From NCBI RefSeq assembly GCF_026420865.1, contig NZ_JAPCWC010000023.1, positions 1-58,849 of the forward strand: a stretch of 58,849 bases of DNA. Direction: 5' to 3'. Position 1 is the first letter of the stretch. Every line of letters begins with the position of its first letter. The stretch is from Novosphingobium clariflavum (GTDB lineage Bacteria; Pseudomonadota; Alphaproteobacteria; Sphingomonadales; Sphingomonadaceae). The translations under genes were made by a program, and so were the position numbers. Positions 28,676-41,797 of the stretch are shown here, in pieces. Under the pieces are notes generated by a model. That model saw only the letters and a program-made list of their open reading frames with translations, ran no database searches and was not told where the DNA came from.

Positions 28676-28897
28676 GGGGCCGGTCTATAGACAGCGCTTT
28701 GCTGAACGCCAAGTGAAGTTACGCGCCTTTACACTTTGGCGTGCGAGACCGTCTGGAAATTCGCGGCAAGCGGATCGCGCGGAAGGAGCGGATGGGGGAA
28801 CCGGCGGGAGAGCGGATGGTGGAGCGGATCGAGGAGGGGAAATATATCCGGCCAACCGCATTGTCTGCGCCTGCGGCCCTGCCATAGTGAATGGACA

Positions 28898-30679
28898 ATG
28901 GCCGGTACCAACGCACTTTCCTCCCCCGTCATGTCCGACGCGCTCGTCATCCTGGGCGCGGCGGGCATCGTCATCCCCGTGTTCAACCGCTACCGCATCA
29001 CTCCGGTGATCGGGTTCATCCTCGTCGGCCTGCTGGTCGGGCCCTTCGGCCTCGGCCGGCTGGTGTTCGACCATCCCTGGCTGTCCTGGGTGACGATCAC
29101 CGACCCCGACGGGCTGGAGATCTTCGCCGAGTTCGGCATCATCCTGCTGCTGTTCTCGATCGGCCTCGAACTTTCGTTCGCAAGGCTCTGGGCGATGCGG
29201 CGATTCGTGTTCGGGCTGGGCTCGCTGGAACTGCTGCTGATCTGCGGTTCGCTGACCTTCGTGTTCGCCACGCTGGGCCAGAGCCTGACCGGGGCGATGG
29301 CATTGGGCCTCGCGCTGGCGCTGTCCTCCACCGCGCTGGTGCTCAAGATCACCAATACCGGCACCCCGGTCGGCCGCGCGGCGCTGTCGATGCTGCTGTT
29401 CGAGGACATCGCCCTCGTCCCCATCGTCTTCCTGCTCGGCGCGCTGGCGCCCCATGCCCAGGGCGCGGGCATGGACGGCCTCATCCACACCCTCGTCTGG
29501 GGCACCGGGGTCGTCGTGCTGCTGCTGGTGGCCGGGCGCTTCCTGCTGCCGCCGCTGTTCGCGCAGGCGGCGCGCACCAAGAGCCCGGAACTGTTCCTCA
29601 GCGCCAGCCTGCTGGTGGTCATCCTCGCCTCGCTGGCGACGGCGGCGACCGGCCTCTCGCCGATCGTCGGCGCGCTGGTCGCCGGGCTGCTGATCGCCGA
29701 GACCGAGTACCACACCGAGGTCGAGGAGATGACCGAGCCGTTCAAGGGCCTCGCCCTCGGCGTGTTCCTCATCACCGTGGGCATGCGGATCGACTTGTGG
29801 GTGGTGTGGGAGAACCTCGGCTCGATCCTGATCGCCACGGCGGGCGTGATCGTGCTCAAAGCGATCGTCACCAGCCTGCTGCTGCGCCTGATGGGCGCGC
29901 GGCGCGGCACGGCGGCGGAAACCGGCATCCTGATGTCGAGCCCTTCGGAAACCACGCTGATCGTGCTCAGCGCGGCAGGCGCGGCGCAGCTGATCCAGCC
30001 CGGCACCGCGATGTTCTGGCAGATCGTCACCGCGCTCGGCCTCACCATCACCCCGGCGCTCGCCAAGATCGGCAAGATCATGGCGCGGCGCGTGGAAGGC
30101 GTGGAAGCCCCGCACCAGCCGGTCGAGGCGCCCGACACGCCGCCGACGCTGATCGTCGGCTTCGGCCGCGTCGGCCATCTCGTCGCCGACATGCTGACCC
30201 GCCATGGCCGCCCCTATCTCGCGGTCGACAGCAATACCGACATCATCACCGAGGGCCGCCGCCGGGGCTATACCGTCGCCTTTGCCGATGCCGCGCGCGG
30301 CGATGCCATGCTCCGCCTCGGCGTCGCCGGCGCGGCGGCGGTGATCGTGACGATGGACGAGCCGGTCTCCGCCCAGCGCATCGTCCGCAAGCTGCGCGCC
30401 GATTTCCCGCACCTGCCGATCATCGCCCGCGCGCGCGATACCGACCATGCCGGCGTGCTCTACCGCGCCGGCGCCACCCATGCGGTGCCCGAGACGCTGG
30501 AAAGCTCGCTGCAACTGTCCGAGGCCGCCTTGGTCGAGATCGGCGTGGCAATGGGCCCGGTGATCGCCTCGATCCACGAAATGCGCGACGAATTCCGCGA
30601 GCAGATCATGGAACAGGGCGGCCTGTCGCAGAAACCGGCGCTGAAGTCGGGTCAGCTGCGCGAGGCGGAGAAGGCGTGA
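28898..30679 (+). CDS. Monovalent cation:proton antiporter-2 (CPA2) with TrkA-N domain
   Basis: A 593-residue membrane protein of the KefB/RosB type. Residues about 12-400 contain around 12 hydrophobic segments (for example VIGFILVGLLVGPFGLG, FGIILLLFSIGLELS, ALSMLLFEDIALVPIVF). The C-terminal RCK/TrkA-N domain begins at TLIVGFGRVGHLVADML, a Rossmann nucleotide-binding fold. It should exchange K+ or Na+ for H+ under regulation by NAD(H) or a similar ligand. ATG 28898 (MAGTNALSS) is chosen; the open frame upstream is without protein character. The gap before it is purine-rich. A small acidic protein gene follows after 90 nt. Confidence 0.9.
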   Translation: MAGTNALSSPVMSDALVILGAAGIVIPVFNRYRITPVIGFILVGLLVGPFGLGRLVFDHPWLSWVTITDPDGLEIFAEFGIILLLFSIGLELSFARLWAMRRFVFGLGSLELLLICGSLTFVFATLGQSLTGAMALGLALALSSTALVLKITNTGTPVGRAALSMLLFEDIALVPIVFLLGALAPHAQGAGMDGLIHTLVWGTGVVVLLLVAGRFLLPPLFAQAARTKSPELFLSASLLVVILASLATAATGLSPIVGALVAGLLIAETEYHTEVEEMTEPFKGLALGVFLITVGMRIDLWVVWENLGSILIATAGVIVLKAIVTSLLLRLMGARRGTAAETGILMSSPSETTLIVLSAAGAAQLIQPGTAMFWQIVTALGLTITPALAKIGKIMARRVEGVEAPHQPVEAPDTPPTLIVGFGRVGHLVADMLTRHGRPYLAVDSNTDIITEGRRRGYTVAFADAARGDAMLRLGVAGAAAVIVTMDEPVSAQRIVRKLRADFPHLPIIARARDTDHAGVLYRAGATHAVPETLESSLQLSEAALVEIGVAMGPVIASIHEMRDEFREQIMEQGGLSQKPALKSGQLREAEKA

Positions 30680-30769
30680 GTTGCTGATGCCCGTCCCCTG
30701 CCCGCCGCAAGAAACCCGTTAACAAGCGGCGCCAATTAGGCCAGAGGCGCTCCTTTTTCGGAACATACG

Positions 30770-31030
30770 ATGAGCGAAGACGAAAGCCCCGCAGAAGCCC
30801 CCGCCGAAAATCCGGTCGAAGCACCTGTCGAAGCCGGCACGCTGGGCCGCACCCAGAAGCGGCTGCTGCGGCGCATCTTCAACGGACGCACCACGCCGGT
30901 CGTGGTCGATGACCAGCCGTTCCTCACCTACAAGGAAGCGCTGCGCTACCTCGAAACGCTGCCGCAGGAGGCGATGGATGCGGCCTATGCGGTCATGAAG
31001 CCCTTTGCCGACCGCAAGGCGGGGGACTGA
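30770..31030 (+). CDS. Small conserved hypothetical protein
   Basis: An 86-residue soluble protein. The Glu/Pro/Ala-rich N-terminus (MSEDESPAEAPAENPVEAPV) probably is disordered. It is followed by a basic segment (RTQKRLLRRIFNGRTTPVVV) and a helical tail (FLTYKEALRYLETLPQEAMD). It looks like a conserved sphingomonad protein without a known role. The stop is 25 nt from the convergent NeuD-like gene. The ATG is preceded by a weak GGAACATACG context. Confidence 0.65.
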   Translation: MSEDESPAEAPAENPVEAPVEAGTLGRTQKRLLRRIFNGRTTPVVVDDQPFLTYKEALRYLETLPQEAMDAAYAVMKPFADRKAGD

Positions 31031-31055
31031 CACCTTTCTGCCAAACACCCCTGTC

Positions 31056-31694
31056 TCAGGGCCTCCCCCTCCGCACCGACACGGCGGGGATCCCGACAAC
31101 CGTATCGTCGGCCGCCACGTCGCGGGTAACGACGGCACCGGCCCCCACCACTGCATTCTCGGCCAGATACAGCCCTGGCAAAACCGCGGCATTGATCCCG
31201 ACGAAGCCCCCCGGCGCCATCCGCACACCGCCTGCCAACCGCGCACCGGGACACAAGTTGCCATAATCGCCCACGGCACCGTCATGGTCCACGCTCGCCG
31301 CGTGGTTGACGATGACGCCGCAGCCCAGCACCGCACGCGGACCGATGATCGCCCCCGCCAACACTGCCGTCCCCGCCCCGATGCAGGCGCTGGGCGACAC
31401 GATGGCAGCGGGGTGCACGACGCTCGCCAGTTCCGCGCCCCAGGCCAGCAAGGTCTCGCTGATCTCCCGGCGCAGGGCGTTGGAACCGCAAGCCGCGATG
31501 AAGCGGTCGCCCCGTGCGATTCCGCCATCGGCAATGGCGCCGAGACTGCCGAGCCAGGGGCAATCGAACGCAGGCGCCACCGCCGCCGCGTCCATCGCGG
31601 CCAGTCCCGCGACCGCCATCCCCGAGAGCACGGCCGCCTCGTAGACTACCGAGGCATGCTGACCGCTGCCTCCCACGACGATAATCAGGGCCAT
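31056..31694 (-). CDS. NeuD/PglD-like sugar O- or N-acyltransferase
   Basis: A 212-residue protein of the NeuD/PglD family. The N-terminal nucleotide-sugar-binding half has the motif VVGGSGQHASVVYEAA. The C-terminal left-handed beta-helix has hexapeptide repeats (IGAGTAVLAGAIIGPRAVLG, CGVIVNHAASVDHDGAVGDY). The catalytic His is in VNHAASVDHD. Relatives acetylate sialic acids or UDP-4-amino sugars for glycans or surface polysaccharides. No other glycan genes are near, so the substrate is unknown. It follows the DNA glycosylase gene by 12 nt, so the two are co-transcribed, which is a surprising pairing. Confidence 0.8.
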   Translation of the reverse strand: MALIIVVGGSGQHASVVYEAAVLSGMAVAGLAAMDAAAVAPAFDCPWLGSLGAIADGGIARGDRFIAACGSNALRREISETLLAWGAELASVVHPAAIVSPSACIGAGTAVLAGAIIGPRAVLGCGVIVNHAASVDHDGAVGDYGNLCPGARLAGGVRMAPGGFVGINAAVLPGLYLAENAVVGAGAVVTRDVAADDTVVGIPAVSVRRGRP

Positions 31695-31706
31695 CGCATC
31701 ACTCCC

Positions 31707-32216
31707 TCACCGCAAATACCCCTCGATCTGCCGCCATGCCGCCAGTTTCGCCGCTCTCGGCAGGCTGGCGTGGGCTCCGCTCGACGAGGGCAGGTCGAGC
31801 AGCGCCCAGCGGCTTTCGTTCCCGGCCAGCTGCCGGCGTCCATCCCTCGCCGCCTTGCCGCCGTTGAAGGCGATCAGGCGCAGGGACGGCAGCGTTGCGG
31901 CAAAGGCGGCCAGATCGCGGTGCCTCGCCTCGCGAATGGCGGTGTCGAGACTGCCCTGTCGCCGCGCGCTCTCGATCACGTCCCACAGGCCGACATGGTG
32001 ACGCCGCAGCCGTGCGAGCCGCTCGGCATATGGCGCGGCGGCGAGGTCCTGCTCGGCCAGCACTTCGCCCAGCAGCCACCAGAAGGCATTGCCGCGATTG
32101 GCGTAATACTCGCCCGCCGCCAGCGATTTCTCGCCGGGCAGGCTGCCCAGCAGCAGCACGCGCGTATCCGCATCCGTCACCGGCGCGAAGGCGGTCTTGA
32201 GCGGGGTATCGGCCAT
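31707..32216 (-). CDS. DNA-deoxyinosine glycosylase (UDG family 6)
   Basis: A 169-residue member of the uracil-DNA glycosylase superfamily of the hypoxanthine-DNA glycosylase type. LLLGSLPGEKSLAAGEYYAN and RGNAFWWLLGEVL are the active-site region. HHVGLWDVIESARRQGSLD and FNGGKAA follow, and LPSSSGAHASLP is the final substrate loop. The enzyme excises deaminated adenine, a base-excision repair activity. There is no LexA box upstream. It is the first gene of a two-gene unit with the NeuD-like gene. Confidence 0.85.
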   Translation of the reverse strand: MADTPLKTAFAPVTDADTRVLLLGSLPGEKSLAAGEYYANRGNAFWWLLGEVLAEQDLAAAPYAERLARLRRHHVGLWDVIESARRQGSLDTAIREARHRDLAAFAATLPSLRLIAFNGGKAARDGRRQLAGNESRWALLDLPSSSGAHASLPRAAKLAAWRQIEGYLR

Positions 32217-32229
32217 CGCCCTTCAGCGA

Positions 32230-32253
32230 AAAGGGCGGGTGTGACCCCGCCCT
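32230..32253 (-). terminator. Rho-independent terminator between the DUF885 gene and the glycosylase gene
   Basis: On the minus strand an AGGGCGGG / CCCGCCCT stem is followed by TTTTCG. It closes the transcript of the DUF885 gene. Confidence 0.65.
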
Positions 32254-32263
32254 CTCCTTTCCC

Positions 32264-34084
32264 TCACGCCGCCTTCTTCGCCGCGATCCAGCGGTCGACC
32301 GAGGCCGAGAGCACGTCGAGCGGCACCGGCCCCTGCGACAGCACCAGATCGTGGAAAGCGCGCAGGTCGAACTTGTCGCCCAGCGCCGTCTCGGCCTTGC
32401 CGCGCAGTTCGCGGATGCGGATCTCGCCGATCTTGTAGCCCAGCGCCTGGCCCGGCCAGGAGATGTAGCGGTTCACCTCGGCGTCGATGTTGGCATCGGT
32501 CAGCGCGGTATTGGCCTTCATGAAGGCGACCGCGCGGGCCTTGTCCCAGCCCTTGGCGTGGATGCCGGTGTCGACGACCAGACGGCAGGCCCGCCACAAC
32601 TCGTAGGACAGGCGGCCCATCATCTTCTCGTTGGTGTCGTAAAGGCCCATTTCCTCGCCGAGATACTCGGAATAGAGCCCCCAGCCCTCGATGAAGGCGG
32701 TGAAGCCCGCCGCATACTTGCGGAACGGCGCCAGGTCCTGCTCCTGCTGCAGGGCGATCTGGTTGTGGTGGCCCGGCACCGCCTCATGCGCGGTGAGCGC
32801 GGGCAGTTCCCAGAGCGGACGCTGGTCCAGCTTCGAGGTGTTGACGTAGTAATTGCCCGCGATCCCCGCCTCGGGCGAGCCGGGGAAATAATAGGCCGTC
32901 GTCGTGCCCTCGGCGGTTTCGGCGGGGATCGGCTTGATGCCGTAGGGCAGGCGCGGCAGCTTGCCGAAATAGCGCGGCATCATGCCGTCGATGCGCTTGG
33001 CCTGAAGCGCGGCGATCGCCAGCAGTTCCTCGGGGCTCCTGGCGAAGTACTGCGGGTCGCTCTGGATCTTGCGGATGTAATCGGCGCGGTTGGGATAGCC
33101 CGCCTTGAGGGCCACCGCGTCCATCCGCGCGACGATGCGCTTCACTTCGTCGAGGCCGATCTGGTGGATCTGGTCGGGCGTCAGGTCCGTGGTGGTGTGG
33201 ATGCGGGCCTGCAGCGCGTACCATTCCTTGCCCTGCGGCAGCGTGGAGGCGCTGTCGTTCTTGCGGCAGGCGGGCTGGTACTTCGCCTCGAACCACTTGC
33301 GCAGGCCGCGATATTCCGGCGTCAGCGTGTCGCGGATGATGCTGACGGCGCGGGCCTGCATCGCGCTCCACTCCGCCTCGCCGATCGAGGCTGGACGGGT
33401 GCGGGTGAAGGGCGCGTAGAAGCGGGTGTCCTCCACCTTGCCGTCCACCGGGCCGGACAGCGTCTGCGCCGTGTTGCCCAGCACCGAGCAGGGCAGCACA
33501 TAGCCTTCGGCAATGGCGCGGTTGCTGATCTCCAGCGCCTGCGCGTTGTACTTGGGGAACTGGGCGAGACGGTCGAGATAGGACTGATAGTCCGCCTTGT
33601 CATTGAGCGGCAGCGAATTGGCGAGGTCGGCAAAACCCTGCGCCCAGTTCGAATACGTGGTGAACAGCATCATCCGCTCGCCGAAGCGGTTGCCGTCGAC
33701 ATCGTCCTTGAGCATGCGCATAAGCACGCCCTTGTTGGTGCGCCCCGCCTCGGACAGCTGGGCGTCGGGAATGGCGGCGAGCTGGTCGTAGAAGCGCTGC
33801 TCCTGCGCCGCGTTGCGGTCGGCGGCGGCAAGGCTCATGTCGGGCATCTTGCCGTCGGCGGCGTGGTCGCCCAGCGTCGAGGCGAGGAAGGGATTGATCG
33901 TCAGCATCCACTTCCAGTGTGCGTCCAGCACCGACTGAAGCTGCGCCTCGGCCGCCGAAGGCGCTGCTGCCGCCTGCGTCTGCGTCTGCGCGAGCGCCGT
34001 GCCTGCGGTTCCGCTCGTGCAAAGCAGGAGAGCAAGCGCCAGCGCGCCGCGCGAACGGCGCGCAAGGGAAAAGCGTTCGGTCAT
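32264..34084 (-). CDS. DUF885 domain protein, putative exported metallopeptidase (paralogue 1)
   Basis: A 606-residue exported protein. The signal peptide is RSRGALALALLLCTSGTAGTALAQ, followed by Gln/Ala-rich sequence. The DUF885 body has the metal motif TAHEAVPGHHNQIALQQ (HExxxxHH-like). EGWGLYSEYLGEEMG and SYELWRACRLVVDTGIHAKG are conserved. The tail is YISWPGQALGYKIGEIRIREL. This family is thought to be zinc-dependent carboxypeptidase-like. The start at MTERFSLARR (34084) is chosen because the longer frame has no coding character. A paralogue of nearly the same length lies at 38664-40478. Confidence 0.87.
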   Translation of the reverse strand: MTERFSLARRSRGALALALLLCTSGTAGTALAQTQTQAAAAPSAAEAQLQSVLDAHWKWMLTINPFLASTLGDHAADGKMPDMSLAAADRNAAQEQRFYDQLAAIPDAQLSEAGRTNKGVLMRMLKDDVDGNRFGERMMLFTTYSNWAQGFADLANSLPLNDKADYQSYLDRLAQFPKYNAQALEISNRAIAEGYVLPCSVLGNTAQTLSGPVDGKVEDTRFYAPFTRTRPASIGEAEWSAMQARAVSIIRDTLTPEYRGLRKWFEAKYQPACRKNDSASTLPQGKEWYALQARIHTTTDLTPDQIHQIGLDEVKRIVARMDAVALKAGYPNRADYIRKIQSDPQYFARSPEELLAIAALQAKRIDGMMPRYFGKLPRLPYGIKPIPAETAEGTTTAYYFPGSPEAGIAGNYYVNTSKLDQRPLWELPALTAHEAVPGHHNQIALQQEQDLAPFRKYAAGFTAFIEGWGLYSEYLGEEMGLYDTNEKMMGRLSYELWRACRLVVDTGIHAKGWDKARAVAFMKANTALTDANIDAEVNRYISWPGQALGYKIGEIRIRELRGKAETALGDKFDLRAFHDLVLSQGPVPLDVLSASVDRWIAAKKAA

Positions 34085-34164
34085 GGTAGTCCCCCGGGGT
34101 CTCAAAAGATGGCCGCGAACCTGCAAGCTTGCCAAAGGCTTGGCAAGAGCATCGCGCCCGCTGT

Positions 34165-35106
34165 CTACAGCCCTTGGGAGAGGCGCGGCTCGAACACCGA
34201 CCAGCCAGTGCGCTGCACCAGCCGCTCCAGCGCGAGCTGGCCAAGCTGCGAATTGCCGCTGGCGTTGAGCCCGGGCGACCACACCGCTATGCTGGCGATC
34301 CCCGGCGCCACCGCGAGGATGCCGCCGCCCACCCCCGACTTGCCCGGCAGGCCGATGCGGTAGGCAAAGTCGCCCGAGTTGTCATAGTGGCCGCAGGACA
34401 TCATCAGCGCGTTGATGCGCCGCGCGCGCTTCTCGGTGACGACCCGGTGACCGTCGGACACCCCGCCGCCCATCAGGAAGCGCCCCGCCATCGCCAACTG
34501 GCGGCACGACATCGCCAGCGCGCAGAAGTGGAAATAGGTGCCCAGCACCAGGTCGACCTCGCCCTCGATATTGCCGAAGGCGCGCATGTAGTTGGCCAGC
34601 GCCTTGTTGCGAAAGCCGCCGTCCTGCTCGGCGCGGGCCACGGTCTCGTCGATGGCGATGGTATCGTCGCCCGCCAGTTCGCGCACGAAGCGCAGCATCT
34701 GCCCGATCGCCTCGCGCGGCTGGAGCCGCCCCAGCAGCACGTCGCACACGACGATGGCGCCCGCGTTGATGAAGGGATTGCGCGGGATGCCGTGCTCGGT
34801 CTCGAGCTGGACGATGGAATGGAAGGCAGAGCCCGAAGGCTCTCGCCCGACCCGATGCCAGAGCTGGTCGCCCACCGCGCCCAAAGCCAGCGTCAGCGCG
34901 AAGACCTTCGAGATCGACTGGATCGAGAACGGCTCCTCGGCATCGCCTGCCGTGTGCACGGTGCCGTCGGCCATGACCACCGCCATCCCGAACCTGGTAT
35001 CGGGCACCAAGGCCAGCGGCGGGATATAGTTCGCCACCTTGCCGCGGTTGTCGGCGAAGCGCAGTTCCTCGGCGATCCCGGCAATCAGGGCGGAGATGTC
35101 AGTCAT
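34165..35106 (-). CDS. glsA: Glutaminase A
   Basis: A 313-residue serine-dependent beta-lactamase-fold glutaminase that hydrolyses glutamine to glutamate and ammonia. The catalytic Ser-x-x-Lys is FSIQSISKVF (about residues 60-70). NPFINAGAIVV, EHGIPRNPF and ANYMRAFGNI match the family, and the GKSGVGGGILAV loop is present near the C-terminus. The start at MTDISALIAG overlaps the end of the upstream exported-protein gene by 8 nt, so the genes are translationally linked in the order alaS, exported protein, glsA. Confidence 0.93.
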   Translation of the reverse strand: MTDISALIAGIAEELRFADNRGKVANYIPPLALVPDTRFGMAVVMADGTVHTAGDAEEPFSIQSISKVFALTLALGAVGDQLWHRVGREPSGSAFHSIVQLETEHGIPRNPFINAGAIVVCDVLLGRLQPREAIGQMLRFVRELAGDDTIAIDETVARAEQDGGFRNKALANYMRAFGNIEGEVDLVLGTYFHFCALAMSCRQLAMAGRFLMGGGVSDGHRVVTEKRARRINALMMSCGHYDNSGDFAYRIGLPGKSGVGGGILAVAPGIASIAVWSPGLNASGNSQLGQLALERLVQRTGWSVFEPRLSQGL

Positions 35107-35598
35107 GGGCGGCAACGGAACCCTCGCGCTGCGCAACCGCGAGGCCGAAGGGCTCCTTCAACGCGCGCAGCCGCAGATCCTCGCCCGGTTCGGCAGCGGC
35201 GCCATCGCCGGGCGCGGACACCCTCGCGCGAAGCCCCTTTCCGTCGCGTTGAAGCGACACCTCGGTAACGATCTCGCCGGGGCCATCGGCCCCTTCGTAT
35301 CGCTCGGTGAAGCGCAGCGAATAGCCCGAGGCGGTCGCCTGAACGGGAACCACGTGCGAGACATTGCACCAGCCTTCGCACAGCACGACTTCGGCCAGGA
35401 GCACGCCCCGCTCCCGGAACAGCCTCAGCTCCAGTCCGCCAAGGTCACCCGTCTCGCGAGATTCGCGCACCGACCCGTAAAGCCCATCGGGAATGTCCGA
35501 AGGCGGGGCGGCAGCTTGGGCAGGCGCCGCCACAGTGCAGGCAAGAGTGACGCCGAGGCCGAGCGCGATGCGCTGCCGATACCCCGGCGCTATCCTCT

Positions 35599-35602
<4 letters not shown>
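35099..35602 (-). CDS. Exported hypothetical protein in the alaS-glsA operon
   Basis: A 167-residue protein. The signal peptide (RIALGLGVTLACTVAAPAQA-AA) is followed by a beta-rich domain (IPDGLYGSVRESRETGDLGG, LELRLFRERGVLLAEVVLCE). Two cysteines (LCEGWCNVSHV) may pair. No family was recognised; the IPDGLYGSVR start and beta content suggest a small secreted domain. The GTG start overlaps the alaS stop in a GTGA (4 nt), and its end overlaps the glsA start, so it is embedded in a coupled operon. Its role between a tRNA synthetase and a glutaminase is unknown. Confidence 0.7.
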
Positions 35603-38352
<2,750 letters not shown>

Positions 38353-38440
38353 GAGGCGCCGATAATGCAGGCGCGCAGGCTCGGCAAGCGGGATACCGCA
38401 GTCAGACTGTTCGGGAATTGCGTTATCTCGCGTCCCGTGG

Positions 38441-38556
38441 CGGGAACGCCACCCCGACGACGCCGGGAGCGCCACCCCGACGACGCCGGGAGCGCCACCC
38501 CGGCGGCGCCGGGAACGCCGCCCTGACGACGCCGGAAACGCCCCCCCTGACGACGG
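38441..38556. repeat. Tandem 23-nt repeat, five copies, between alaS and the DUF885 gene
   Basis: The unit CGGGAACGCCACCCCGACGA + CGC recurs from 38441 at 23-nt steps with one to four changes per copy; the last unit has 24 nt. The array lies in the 311-nt gap between the divergent alaS and DUF885 genes. It is not divisible by 3, has no spacers, and is not CRISPR. The rest of the gap shows nothing else. Confidence 0.8.
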
Positions 38557-38663
38557 CGGCAATCGTATACGCCCGGGATTGCCTTTGCCTTGGGGCCGCG
38601 CCTAGGGTGCGCGCGACAAGGGTCGCATCACCGTCAAGACACGCCTCAACAAGGGGAAATTTC

Positions 38664-40478
38664 ATGGATCGCCGCTCATTCCTGGGGCAGGCCAGCGTGG
38701 CCGCACTGGCCGCCGGGCTTCCGACCGCCGCCTTCGCCGCCGCTTCCGGCAAACCCGCAGATCAGAAACTGCGCACGCTGCTCGACACCATCTTCAACGA
38801 CCGCCTGACGCAAAGCCCCGAAGGCGCCACCCGCCTCGGCCTCGACACCGGCAAGAACGCGGCGCTGAAATCGCAGCTTTCCGGTCGCAGCGCCGCCGAT
38901 GCGGCGAAGGACCTTGCCCGTTCGCGGCAGGAACTGGCCTCGATCAAAGAGATCGGCCGCACGGGCCTGGGTGAGGATGCTGCGCTCGACTACGATGTCG
39001 TCACCTACCAGCTCGAACGCTCGATCGCCGGGCAGCAGACGTTCACCTACGGCTCCAGCGGTGGCCGCTTTGCGCCGTACCTGATCAGCCAGCTGAGCGG
39101 CGCCTATCAGGACGTGCCGGACTTCCTCGACACCCAGCACCGGGTGAACGACGCTGCCGACGCCGATGCCTATGTGACGCGCCTTGGCGCTTTTGCCGAA
39201 GTTCTGGATCAGGAAACCGAACGCCAGAGCGCCGATGCCGCGCGCGGCGTCTTCGCGCCGGACTATATCCTCGACACGACGCTCAAGCAGTTCGCCGCGC
39301 TGCGCGACAAGCCGGCGGCGGAAACCGGCCTTGTCACCGGCTTTGCCGCCAAGCTGGCCAAGGCGGGCCTGCCTGCGGACCGCGCCGCCGAGGCCGCCAA
39401 GATCGTCGCCGGGAAGGTGTTCCCGGCGCTCGACCGCCAGCGCGCACTGGTTACCGAATTGCGCGGGAAGGCTACCCATGAAGCCGGTGTGTGGCGCCTG
39501 CCCGATGGCGATGCCTATTATGCCTCGGCCGCCGAAGCGGCGACGACGGTGCGGCTCAGCGGCGACGAGATCCACCGCATGGGCCTCGATCAGGTGGCCG
39601 AGATCAGCGGACGGATCGACGGCATCCTCAAGGCGCAGGGCATGACCCAGGGCACCGTGGGCGAGCGGCTGGTCGCGCTCAACCAGCGGCCGGACCAGCT
39701 CTTCCCCAATACCGACGAGGGCCGGGCCGCCCTGCTGGCCGAACTCAACGCGCAGATCCTCAAGATGCAGCCCCGGCTGCCGGAACAGTTCGCGACACTG
39801 CCCAAGGCGCCGGTGGAAGTGCGCCGCGTGCCGCCCGCGATCCAGGCGGGGGCACCGGGCGGCTATTACCAGAACGCCTCGCTCGACGGCTCGTGCCCGG
39901 CGATCTACTACATCAACTTGCGCGATACCTTCGACCGGCCGAAGTTCGGCCTCGCCACGCTGACGCACCACGAAGCGGTGCCGGGGCACCACCTGCAGGT
40001 CATGCTCGCGCTCGAATCGCAGGACATCCCGATGATCCGCCGCCGCGGCGGCTTCAGCGGCTACAGCGAAGGCTGGGCGCTCTATTCGGAGCAGCTCGCC
40101 GACGAGATGGGCATGTTCGACGGCGATCCGCTGGGCCAGGTCGGCTACCTGCAATCGCTGCTGTTCCGCGCGACCCGCCTCGTCGTCGATTCAGGCATGC
40201 ACGCCAAGCGCTGGAGCCGCGAGAAGGCGACCGACTTCCTGATCGCCACCACCGGCATTGCCCGTGGCCGCAGCCAGGGCGAGATCGATCGCTACACGGT
40301 CTGGCCGGGCCAGGCCTGCAGCTACAAGATCGGCCATACCATGTGGGTGAAGCTGCGCGACGAGGCCCGCGCCAGGGCGGGCGACAAGTGGGACCCCAGG
40401 GCATTCCATTCGGTCCTGCTGAAGGGCGCCCTGCCGCTCGCCGTGCTCGAGAAACTGGTGCGTTCGCGCTACGCCTGA
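38664..40478 (+). CDS. DUF885 domain protein, putative exported metallopeptidase (paralogue 2)
   Basis: A 604-residue paralogue of the protein at 32264-34084. The N-terminus MDRRSFLGQASVAALAAGLPTAAFAAA resembles a twin-arginine signal (RRSFL). The metal motif is THHEAVPGHHLQVMLALES. EGWALYSEQLADEMGMF, LLFRATRLVVDSGMHAKRW and YTVWPGQACSYKIGHTMW are conserved. If exported by Tat it would be folded in the cytoplasm, unlike paralogue 1 with its Sec-type signal. AAGGGGAAA lies about 5 nt before the ATG. A terminator shared with recA follows. Confidence 0.88.
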   Translation: MDRRSFLGQASVAALAAGLPTAAFAAASGKPADQKLRTLLDTIFNDRLTQSPEGATRLGLDTGKNAALKSQLSGRSAADAAKDLARSRQELASIKEIGRTGLGEDAALDYDVVTYQLERSIAGQQTFTYGSSGGRFAPYLISQLSGAYQDVPDFLDTQHRVNDAADADAYVTRLGAFAEVLDQETERQSADAARGVFAPDYILDTTLKQFAALRDKPAAETGLVTGFAAKLAKAGLPADRAAEAAKIVAGKVFPALDRQRALVTELRGKATHEAGVWRLPDGDAYYASAAEAATTVRLSGDEIHRMGLDQVAEISGRIDGILKAQGMTQGTVGERLVALNQRPDQLFPNTDEGRAALLAELNAQILKMQPRLPEQFATLPKAPVEVRRVPPAIQAGAPGGYYQNASLDGSCPAIYYINLRDTFDRPKFGLATLTHHEAVPGHHLQVMLALESQDIPMIRRRGGFSGYSEGWALYSEQLADEMGMFDGDPLGQVGYLQSLLFRATRLVVDSGMHAKRWSREKATDFLIATTGIARGRSQGEIDRYTVWPGQACSYKIGHTMWVKLRDEARARAGDKWDPRAFHSVLLKGALPLAVLEKLVRSRYA

Positions 40479-40567
40479 CGCGCGGCCCGCACCGCCCTCA
40501 CCGCCCTCGCCCGGAGGCCGGTGGGGGGCCGGCGGGGGGCGGCGCGATCCGCGCGCCCGGCCAGACC

Positions 40568-40605
40568 ACAAAAAAACCCCGGCCCTTGCGGGACCGGGGT
40601 TTTTT
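40568..40605. terminator. Bidirectional terminator between the DUF885 gene and recA
   Basis: AAAAAACCCCGG and CCGGGGTTTTTT surround a short GC-rich loop. The A-run and T-run make it work on both strands between two convergent genes. Confidence 0.85.
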
Positions 40606-40644
40606 CAGGCCGGGATCGGTCACGATCGCGGCAGATCGCCGGGC

Positions 40645-41721
<1,077 letters not shown>

Positions 41722-41797
41722 TTCACTTCCCCTTTGCTACCGGCATCACCGGAAAGGTCAACGTCACGCGAGGGGATGTATCGCTTTTGTTCACGTA

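Noticed and set aside
28685..30577. 630-codon minus-strand frame opposite the CPA2 antiporter
   Set aside because: It is a shadow of a clear membrane transporter and consists of His/Arg/Asp-rich nonsense sequence.
32351..34363. 670-codon plus-strand frame opposite the DUF885 gene
   Set aside because: The DUF885 protein on the minus strand has conserved motifs and a signal peptide; the plus frame has neither.
38441..38556. Possible CRISPR array
   Set aside because: The 23-nt units are directly adjacent without spacers, so this is a tandem repeat.
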